DNA from: Deinococcus roseus
GTDB lineage: Bacteria > Deinococcota > Deinococci > Deinococcales > Deinococcaceae
DNA length: 29,444 nucleotides
Reading direction: 5' to 3'
Assembly (NCBI RefSeq): GCF_014646895.1
Contig: NZ_BMOD01000040.1
Location: forward strand, 1-29,444
Positions within the stretch are counted from its first letter, which is position 1. Every line of letters starts with the position of its first letter. The notes below the pieces were generated by a model. It saw only the letters and a list, made by a program, of their open reading frames with translations, was not told the origin of the DNA and did not search any database. This document shows positions 23,842 through 29,444 of the stretch, piece by piece. A program made the position numbers and the translations under genes.

Positions 23842-24579
23842 TCATTGTGGCGCGTCGTTGGACTTCCACCACATCAAGGAACCTGCTTTCTCATTGATGC
23901 TCAAGTATTGCCAGTACCCGATGTTGTTCACCTTCACATACACCTCCACAGGAAGGTTTGGGTCGTACTGGAATGGGGTGCTCTTGCCATCAAAGAACAC
24001 CGGAACCACAGGCCCAGTGCCCTGTTTGGCCCCCACCAGAGAGCCATAGCCGAAGTCATACTCGGGATTGTCCCGCTTCACCACCCCCTTCTCTACACTC
24101 AGCAGCAGGTAGTTCCAATAGCACTTGTAGCGGATCTCCGGGTAAACGCACCCAGACTGCTCCAGAAAGCTGAAGGATGCCTTGCTGGTGCGGTTGTTCT
24201 GTTCTGCTCCCAGTTGTCCAACAGAGACCGATGTGGTCATCAGCTTCAGAATGGCCTGAATGCTGTCAGCTTTGGCCGTGAGGCGTCCCTGCTCGCAGGA
24301 CAGCGTGATCCAAGGGGTGGTCAGTTGATTTCCGGTCACGGTAGACCCTGTTCTGGTCATCCACTCTCGGAACAGGTTTCCATCCCGACTGGTGACCCCT
24401 TGATCGCAGTGAACCGTGGCTGTGAGGGTCTGACTGGGGTTGGGGAAGCTGCCCTCCAGGGTGACGGAAACAGACCAATATCCAGGCTCATACCAGCTGA
24501 TGCGATCCAGAATGTTGCCCTTCTGGGCGAGGCTGAGGGGCAGGACCAGGGCGAGGGTGGTGAGCAGGGTTCGTTTCAT
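23842..24579 (-). CDS. Secreted protein of unknown function (element cargo)
   Basis: A 245-aa protein with a clear Sec signal peptide (MKRTLLTTLALVLPLSLA, cut after residue 18 or so). The rest is beta-rich with four cysteines (about C58, C95, C145 and C154) that could form disulfides outside the cytoplasm. I recognise no family. GGAGG lies five bases before the ATG. It is divergent from the XRE gene, and the half-sites at 24605-24630 lie between them, so the XRE protein may control it. As the only exported protein of the element it could alter the cell surface, but this is a guess. Confidence 0.75.
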   Translation of the reverse strand: MKRTLLTTLALVLPLSLAQKGNILDRISWYEPGYWSVSVTLEGSFPNPSQTLTATVHCDQGVTSRDGNLFREWMTRTGSTVTGNQLTTPWITLSCEQGRLTAKADSIQAILKLMTTSVSVGQLGAEQNNRTSKASFSFLEQSGCVYPEIRYKCYWNYLLLSVEKGVVKRDNPEYDFGYGSLVGAKQGTGPVVPVFFDGKSTPFQYDPNLPVEVYVKVNNIGYWQYLSINEKAGSLMWWKSNDAPQ

Positions 24580-24604
24580 GTTGACCTCCGCCCTCTATTA
24601 TTCC

Positions 24605-24630
24605 TCATAACTTGTTATGACCGATCATAA
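24605..24630. promoter_or_regulatory. Three alternating half-sites, candidate XRE operator
   Basis: TCATAA (24605), TTATGA (24615) and TCATAA (24625) start exactly ten bases apart, forming two overlapping palindromes (24605-24620 and 24615-24630). They lie between the divergent secreted-protein and XRE genes. A -10-like CATAAT at 24626-24631 sits 8 bases before the XRE ATG. Confidence 0.65.
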
Positions 24631-24639
24631 TCAGACTGA

Positions 24640-24978
24640 ATGGGCTCAGTCGCAACCCAAGCGGTCTGTTCCCATGCTGAGGAAATGACCACTTACCGCA
24701 CAGCGGAGGGCAAGCACGATGAACTCGCCTTCCGCAAGGTCCTCGGGGACCGCATCCGACAGATCCGCAAGGCCAAGGGCATGGGGCAGGACCTGATGGC
24801 CTTTGAAGCAGGTCTCCACCGCACCCACCCGAACATGATCGAGAACGCCAAGATTGACGTGAAACTCAGCACCCTGCTCCGCATTGCCGACGCCCTCGGG
24901 GTGGAAGTCTGGGAATTGCTGGACCTCACCCGAGAGGTTCATAGCGGGGGGGTGCCTGGGTCTTCTGGCGATTCATAA
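24640..24978 (+). CDS. XRE/Cro-C1 family regulator
   Basis: A 112-aa DNA-binding protein with one helix-turn-helix domain at about residues 33-88 (LGDRIRQIRKAKGMGQDLMA, EAGLHRTHPNMIE, LSTLLRIADALGVEVWELLDL). I kept ATG 24640, which lies 8 bases after a -10-like CATAAT and so would be leaderless; an in-frame ATG at 24685 has GAGG only two bases away. It likely binds the half-sites next to it and regulates itself and the divergent gene, in the manner of a satellite or phage repressor. Confidence 0.85.
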   Translation: MGSVATQAVCSHAEEMTTYRTAEGKHDELAFRKVLGDRIRQIRKAKGMGQDLMAFEAGLHRTHPNMIENAKIDVKLSTLLRIADALGVEVWELLDLTREVHSGGVPGSSGDS

Positions 24979-25043
24979 ATCTGGGCGGTGGAACCCGTGG
25001 AAGCAGCGGAAGGGGTCATTCCCTCATCTGGGATGGGATTCCC

Positions 25044-25156
25044 TTCCGCTGGTCGGCCTGCGGGGTGGGCAGTGGCTGGGCAGTGGATACCCGACGTGGG
25101 GGTATCCACTGGTTCCGCTGGTTCCGCTGCTTCCTTTCCTTACACGGTATCCACTG
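25044..25156. repeat. Short repeats beside the primase-helicase, candidate replication origin
   Basis: TTCCGCTGG at 25044-25052 and 25113-25121, with TTCCGCTGC at 25122-25130. A hairpin has 12-base arms CAGTGGATACCC (25081-25092) and GGGTATCCACTG (25100-25111) with a 7-base loop, and GGTATCCACTG recurs at 25146-25156. The repeats sit directly after the stop of the primase-helicase gene, where satellite islands such as SaPIs keep their origin. Function not proven. Confidence 0.55.
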
Positions 25157-25158
25157 CC

Positions 25159-27357
25159 TTAATCTGTCACCCCATCCCACACCTCTGGTCCTACGGGTGT
25201 GTCCGGTATGTTCAACTGATCCACCTCACCCAGCAACTTCTCACCCTCAGAGGACAGGGTATAGATGACCGTCCGCCCTGAGGTGGGCTTGGTCATGGTG
25301 ATCAGTCCCATCTCGTGCAAACGGGTCAGCACCTCACGGATGGCGGTCTCGGATTTCTTCAGGTGCTGCTTCAGGTCTTTGATGGTCGTTTCTCCATGCC
25401 TCAGGTACAAGAGCACGGTCATCTGTACCTCAGACACGTGAGCATCAGGTCGCTGAGCACCCCGCTCCCAGCGCAGGTTCTTCTCATTTCGGTACAGGAG
25501 CACCTGCTGCTCATGCACATCCCGACCTGTAACATGCAGCACCGCATCGCTCCGATCCCGTTTGCGGTCCAGCATCATCAGCACATCCAGGTTGCTGGTG
25601 TGTGCCGTGTTCCCCATCGCCTGATCCAGGAAGTCCTCTCCTGTCTTCTTCCCTGGTTTCTTGGTGTGGTGCACCAGCAAGATGCACACATGAAAGGCCA
25701 GAGCCACCTGTTGCAGCAACATCATCACTTCAGACAGGAACGTGTACTCGTCCCGGCCACTTGGACAGGGTGGCATGAACTTGCCCCACACATCTACGAT
25801 GATCATTCTGGGTCTGGGGCGGGACTCCAGCCAGTCCATCAGGGCCTCCAGCCCTCCCAGGTCCAGTCGGGGAATCTGCCACCACACATCCAGACGCAGG
25901 TCATCCACTGCATCCGTGCCCAGCATGATCTTCATACGGTCCTGAGTGCGGGTCTGACTGTCCTCCAGGGCCAGATACAGCACGTCCCCATGCTCACAGG
26001 CTTTGCTGTCTCCCAATGCTGCTTTCCCCTGAGCAATGGAGAGGGCGAGGCTCAAAGACATGAAACTCTTGCCCATCTTCGGGCGTCCTGTGAGCATCCC
26101 CAGTCCCTCGGTCAGCAGGCCAGGAATGATGAACTGCACCGGGTCAATGTCGATTGCCAGGAGTTGAAGGGCACTCATGCGAGTGGGAACGTGCTTGCGT
26201 TCTGGTAACTTGCCGAGTCGAGCCATGATCACATCCCGCAGGACAGCAATGGCGTCGGGTCGCTTATTGGTTTGTTCCTTCCCAACTTGGGGCTTGCTGA
26301 GATCTGGCAACTCCCAGCCCTGCTCCTTGAGAAAGGTCAGTCCATATTCTCGGTTGTGCGATTCTGATTTGCCCTGCACCAGACGATCAAGTTCGGCCTC
26401 CCACTGCTCCGGGGTGCGAGAACCGTCAGCAAACCACAGGGACATGAACCCTGGAGACCTCATCACCTCCAGCATCTCCTGTTGCTTGCCCATCCGACGG
26501 GCCAAATTCAGGAATGCCCATGCGGAGTTGTGCCGTTCAGCTCCTTCTGGAGGCTTACGCAGCATGGCCTCCTTCAGCAGGTCAAACTTGCCCCCATCCA
26601 GGTCCGAACGGGAAGATGGGAGGGCATCGGTAAGGGTGGCTTTGGATGCTCCGCCATTTGCACCCACCAAATTCTGGCTTATAACGTGCGCCACCACACC
26701 GACAGGGGTGCGCTTCACCCACAGGTCCAACTCCTCCAATGGAATTGGGCGTCCGTCCTGATCTTGCAAGTAGGTCATGCCCAGACCTCTGGGATGGATT
26801 GCCGCTCCAGCATAGGGCAGGAAGATCCACGAGCTGTCTGCTGCACCACCCTTGGGGAAGACCTCCACCTTGGGGTGCCCTGCTTCCGTAACAATTGTTC
26901 GCAGGAACCTGTGCATGGCAGGGTAGCCGACGGGTTCAGTGAGGAACAACCACAGGTGCATGCCCCCATTGGTCGACACCTCCGGGTACACATGAACCCC
27001 ATGCTGGACACAGCGAGCCTGAATATCCTGCACCACCTTCTGGAAGCCGTCATCAGTGTCGTAATGCTTGCGGTCAATGTCGACACATCCCACAGGGGTG
27101 CTGTCTGCTGTTCCAGGGAGGCAACCCACACGACCCACATGGCCCTCCACGGTCAGATGCTTGAACAGAATCTCTGATGTGATGGGAGATTTCTCTGTGG
27201 TGCAGCCCTTGGTGCCTGTGACCGGGTCATGGCTGGTCATCCGTCCATGCTTGATGGGGTTCAAGGGGAACCAAGCGGTGAAGTACCGGGTGAACAAGCC
27301 GGGCAGGTCCAGATCAAGGGTGAGGGTGAAATCATTGCTGAGGGGTGTGCTGCTCAT
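25159..27357 (-). CDS. Replication protein: archaeo-eukaryotic-type primase fused to a RepA-like helicase
   Basis: A 732-aa bifunctional replication initiator. The primase/polymerase half (residues 1-220) shows the metal-binding D93/D95 (GCVDIDRK) and the nucleotide-site motif S128-TNGGMH134, with a third acidic candidate E165 (VEVFPKGG). The C-terminal half is a RecA-like ATPase: Walker A GRPKMGKS (424-431), Walker B IIVD near 522, and the helicase-type LLVHHTKKPG near 560. A winged-helix segment ends the protein (about 640-700). GGAG lies 8 bases before the ATG. The domain set is that of plasmid, phage and satellite replication proteins. It is transcribed away from the integrase, with the excisionase-like gene just upstream. 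Confidence 0.9.
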   Translation of the reverse strand: MSSTPLSNDFTLTLDLDLPGLFTRYFTAWFPLNPIKHGRMTSHDPVTGTKGCTTEKSPITSEILFKHLTVEGHVGRVGCLPGTADSTPVGCVDIDRKHYDTDDGFQKVVQDIQARCVQHGVHVYPEVSTNGGMHLWLFLTEPVGYPAMHRFLRTIVTEAGHPKVEVFPKGGAADSSWIFLPYAGAAIHPRGLGMTYLQDQDGRPIPLEELDLWVKRTPVGVVAHVISQNLVGANGGASKATLTDALPSSRSDLDGGKFDLLKEAMLRKPPEGAERHNSAWAFLNLARRMGKQQEMLEVMRSPGFMSLWFADGSRTPEQWEAELDRLVQGKSESHNREYGLTFLKEQGWELPDLSKPQVGKEQTNKRPDAIAVLRDVIMARLGKLPERKHVPTRMSALQLLAIDIDPVQFIIPGLLTEGLGMLTGRPKMGKSFMSLSLALSIAQGKAALGDSKACEHGDVLYLALEDSQTRTQDRMKIMLGTDAVDDLRLDVWWQIPRLDLGGLEALMDWLESRPRPRMIIVDVWGKFMPPCPSGRDEYTFLSEVMMLLQQVALAFHVCILLVHHTKKPGKKTGEDFLDQAMGNTAHTSNLDVLMMLDRKRDRSDAVLHVTGRDVHEQQVLLYRNEKNLRWERGAQRPDAHVSEVQMTVLLYLRHGETTIKDLKQHLKKSETAIREVLTRLHEMGLITMTKPTSGRTVIYTLSSEGEKLLGEVDQLNIPDTPVGPEVWDGVTD

Positions 27358-27475
27358 TGTTGCGCTCCTGTGGGAATGAGGGGGTGGCTTTGGTTCCGAG
27401 CGATAATGAGAGCAGATCCCGCTTCCATCTCGCTGTCTGGGGCAGGTTGACCTTTGTGGCAGAAGGCGACCTGCT

Positions 27476-27700
27476 TCACTCTGGTGTTCCTTTCTTCAGG
27501 GGGGTGGCCCGGACCTTGCGGCTGCGAGGCCCCAGGTACTGGGCTTTGAATTCATCGGCGTCCCGCTGCCTGATCACAAAGCCAATGAACGTTGACGGCA
27601 GCTTGCCCGACTGTCTGGCCCGTGCGAGTTGGTGCCTGCTGATCCCCAGGTACTCCAGGGCTTCCTCGGTGGTGAGCAGCACTTCGTCTGAATTCAGCAT
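27476..27700 (-). CDS. Excisionase-like helix-turn-helix protein
   Basis: A 74-aa protein with a MerR-type/excisionase winged helix-turn-helix at residues 9-52 (LTTEEALEYLGISRHQLARA, GKLPSTFIGFVIRQRDADEF) and a basic tail. AAAGGAG lies 6 bases before the ATG. It is divergent from the integrase and upstream of the primase gene, the usual place of a directionality factor or AlpA-type regulator in integrative elements. Which of the two roles it plays cannot be told from sequence. Confidence 0.85.
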   Translation of the reverse strand: MLNSDEVLLTTEEALEYLGISRHQLARARQSGKLPSTFIGFVIRQRDADEFKAQYLGPRSRKVRATPLKKGTPE

Positions 27701-27972
27701 CGTTGCTCCTTTCGCGCACCCATTGCGTGGTCGCTACCTCATTCTCCCGGAAAGTGCAACCCCTCCTGTTATCGCAGAATGGGAATTCCTCCGTGCAGGA
27801 TGAGGGAAACTCGGACGGGCCTCCGATCCAAACCCCCCCTACCAACACAAACCGACATTTCCTGTTCGGATTTGCTTCAAGGCTCTCCCAAACGAGGAAT
27901 AATTCATTTCAGTTGACCTGACTTGTCAAACGTTAAGTTACCCCTGAGCGGGTCAGCCGAGAGGATTCCGAG
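27701..27972. promoter_or_regulatory. Divergent control region between excisionase-like gene and integrase
   Basis: It holds an inverted repeat TTGAC (27913-27917) / GTCAA (27925-27929). On the plus strand TTGACC could be a -35 for the integrase; on the minus strand TTGACA (ending at 27929) with TGAATT 17 bases on could serve the excisionase-like gene. Assignments are tentative. Confidence 0.4.
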
Positions 27973-29085
27973 ATGAGCAAACGCGCAAATGGAGAAGGCA
28001 CGATCTACAAGCAACCCAATGGAAGTTGGAGGGGAGCCGTGACCCTGGGTCATGACGAGCACGGCAAGCAGATTCGCCGTTCCTACACGGGCAAGACCCA
28101 GGCTGAGGTGAAAGCCAAGCTGCAAGCTGCCCTGCGGGAACACCACGAAGGGACACTGGTCCAGCGCACCCCCACCACCGTTGCGGAGTTCATGCAGGAA
28201 TGGCTCAGGCACAAGGAACGGACCGTGAGGCAGAAGACCCATCTGGAGTACCGTCAGGTGGTCAAGCTGCACATCACCTCCCACATCGGAGGGGTCAAGC
28301 TGATGAAGGTCACACCCCTCACCATTGAGCAGTTGCTCTCCCATCTCTCTGAGAACGGGGCATCCCCGCAACTCCTCAAGCGGGTGTATGAACTGCTCAG
28401 GCAAGCCTTCTACCAGGCCGTCAGCTGGGGGCTGCTGGGGAGTAACCCGACCCAGAAGGTGAAGCCCCCACGGGTGGAGGCCCGGACGCTCACCGTATGG
28501 TCGGGAAACGATGCGCGGACCTTCCTGGAGGCCATTCGGACCCATCGGCTGTACCCCCTGTTCTATTTGGCTTTGACCACCGGAATGCGTCGGGGTGAAC
28601 TGCTGGGGCTGCACTGGGAGGATGTGGACCTGGAGGGTCAGGAACTGCTGGTGCGCTACAGTCTGGTGCAGTGTGGGCACGAGGTCCACCTGAATGCCCC
28701 AAAGACCCGAACCAGTTTCAGGCGCATCACTCTGTCGCCGGATACAGTTGAAGTCTTGCGGGAGCACAGGAAGAATCAGGCCGCTGACCAGAAGCTGGTG
28801 TTCCCGTCCACCCATGGAACCTACATGCTGCCCTCCAACGTGGTGAAGATCTTCGGGAAGCTGATCCAGCAGGCAGGGGTGCCCAGAATCCGGCTGCATG
28901 ACCTGAGGCACACCTCGGCCAGCCTGCTGATTGCCAGCAAGGTTCCGGTGAAGGTGGTGAGTGAACGGCTGGGGCACACGGATGCCAGCCTGACGCTGAA
29001 GGTGTACACCCATGTGTACGAGGAGCAACGCAGGGAAGCCGCCCTGCCGATGACCGCTCTGCTGGGCTCAGGCCAGCTGAACTGA
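27973..29085 (+). CDS. Tyrosine recombinase/integrase
   Basis: A 370-aa phage-type integrase, intact. It has an N-terminal AP2-like arm-binding domain (residues 1-50, EGTIYKQPNGSWRGAVTLG), a SAM-like core-binding domain (about 65-155) and a catalytic domain with R206 (TTGMRRGE), K244, H309-x-x-R312 (LHDLRHTSA), H335 (ERLGHTD) and the nucleophile Y345 (VYTHV). GAGG lies 8 bases before the ATG. It ends 277 bases before the right 27-bp repeat, which is where an attachment site is expected. It should integrate and excise the element, helped by the excisionase-like protein. Confidence 0.95.
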   Translation: MSKRANGEGTIYKQPNGSWRGAVTLGHDEHGKQIRRSYTGKTQAEVKAKLQAALREHHEGTLVQRTPTTVAEFMQEWLRHKERTVRQKTHLEYRQVVKLHITSHIGGVKLMKVTPLTIEQLLSHLSENGASPQLLKRVYELLRQAFYQAVSWGLLGSNPTQKVKPPRVEARTLTVWSGNDARTFLEAIRTHRLYPLFYLALTTGMRRGELLGLHWEDVDLEGQELLVRYSLVQCGHEVHLNAPKTRTSFRRITLSPDTVEVLREHRKNQAADQKLVFPSTHGTYMLPSNVVKIFGKLIQQAGVPRIRLHDLRHTSASLLIASKVPVKVVSERLGHTDASLTLKVYTHVYEEQRREAALPMTALLGSGQLN

Positions 29086-29109
29086 ACACTCACAGGTGAT
29101 GACCCTGTT

Positions 29110-29159
29110 GACCCTGCCCGAGTGAAACCCTGTGCCAGTGGGTGGATTTGGGCAGGGTC
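29110..29159 (+). terminator. Possible terminator after the integrase
   Basis: GACCCTGCCC (29110-29119) and GGGCAGGGTC (29150-29159) pair perfectly over 10 bases with a 30-base loop, followed by GTTTGTT. The long loop makes it a moderate candidate. The bases from there to 29362 show no gene I can support. Confidence 0.55.
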
Positions 29160-29362
29160 GTTTGTTGGGGTGCTTTCCCTGCTGCCCCTGTGGAATTGCG
29201 GGCTACCTCGGGGCTACCCTCTGAACCTGAGCCCTTGGGATTCCTCAGCCGGGATGATGTTGCCCTGGTGAATTCTGAGGGCTACGGACGGGCTGCCCTG
29301 TTCCCCTGCAATCTGCATTTGTGCTCATCGGGTGTGAGGAACTGAGCTTGTGCTGTTCGCCT

Positions 29363-29444
29363 CCTTCTACGTCACGGAGCGTTCAGACGCTGAACCCAGA
29401 CCCAAACCTGAGGGCCACTCGGACCTGAGTGACAAGTGGGTGGG
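29363..29444 (+). pseudogene. Second Hint-coding copy, running off the window (candidate attR core at 29363-29389)
   Basis: The first 27 bases are identical to 21481-21507; the 82 bases visible match the left copy at 76 positions. It encodes FYVTERSDAEPRPKPEGHSD followed by LSDKWVG, differing from the left copy at three residues (G to A, P to S, N to K). The codons before it (F-A-S) are not the Hint residues E-H-P found before the left copy, so the Hint sequence starts abruptly here. The continuation, probably the rest of a Hint domain with another toxin, is outside the window. Confidence 0.7.

Larger units (their letters stand above)
21481..29389. mobile_element. Proposed integrative, phage-satellite-like element carrying a toxin-immunity pair
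   Basis: About 7.9 kb (about 6.6 kb without the IS) between 27-bp identical repeats. Contents in order are Hint-toxin and immunity genes, secreted protein, XRE regulator, repeats, primase-helicase, excisionase-like protein and tyrosine integrase, with the integrase 277 bases from the right repeat. This order (int, xis, replication module, ori, cargo) is that of phage-inducible islands and satellites. The repeats as attachment sites are an inference. The left repeat is preceded by Hint-coding bases and the right one is not, as expected if the left flank is host and the right flank is element. No capsid or packaging genes are seen. Confidence 0.6.

Noticed and set aside
27904..29028. A 374-codon minus-strand frame opposite the integrase
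   Set aside because: Antisense shadow; the plus strand carries the complete R-K-H-R-H-Y set of a tyrosine recombinase.
29142..29345. A 67-codon frame after the integrase
   Set aside because: It overlaps the terminator arm, has no ribosome site, and its product looks like no protein family.

Overview
The window looks like chromosomal DNA of a GC-rich Deinococcus-type bacterium. This is inferred from the protein families, the surface starch-debranching lipoproteins and a promoter abutting a start codon with no ribosome site (leaderless style); no marker gene confirms it. The left half (about 1-15 kb) is ordinary metabolism and the right half (about 15.9-29.4 kb) is accessory DNA.

Left half. 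A possible small lipoprotein and a MauG-type di-haem peroxidase operon lie at 33-1723. Next comes a leftward operon (6995 to 1816) of GH42 beta-galactosidase, sugar-binding protein and two MalF/MalG-type permeases, with no ATPase gene. It is divergent from a LacI-family regulator (7482-8507). Two matching palindromes, one at each promoter, make a clear local repression switch. After an SRPBCC protein come two large GH13 debranching enzymes, a type I pullulanase and an isoamylase, both predicted surface lipoproteins. They share a different palindromic operator whose repressor is not in the window. A further promoter with a perfect copy of that operator points into a 700-base stretch with no convincing gene.

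Right half. Unrecognised proteins with paired cysteines or HEAT-like repeats (15.9-21.5 kb) surround a serine recombinase with a nearby inverted repeat. From 21481 to 29389 I propose an integrative, phage-satellite-like element: tyrosine integrase, excisionase-like protein, primase-helicase with repeats that could be an origin, XRE regulator, a secreted protein, and a Hint domain fused to a PIN-like nuclease toxin with a small partner gene. It is bounded by 27-bp identical repeats lying inside Hint-coding sequence.

The main hypothesis is that this element integrates into a Hint (polymorphic toxin) gene or cassette and supplies its own in-frame Hint remainder, toxin and immunity gene, so that integration would swap the toxin tip. 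The Hint part is now split by a 1,247-bp IS3-family insertion with a 3-bp target duplication; removing it on paper restores the Hint domain exactly. The competing explanation is ordinary displacement of toxin cassettes by homologous recombination.
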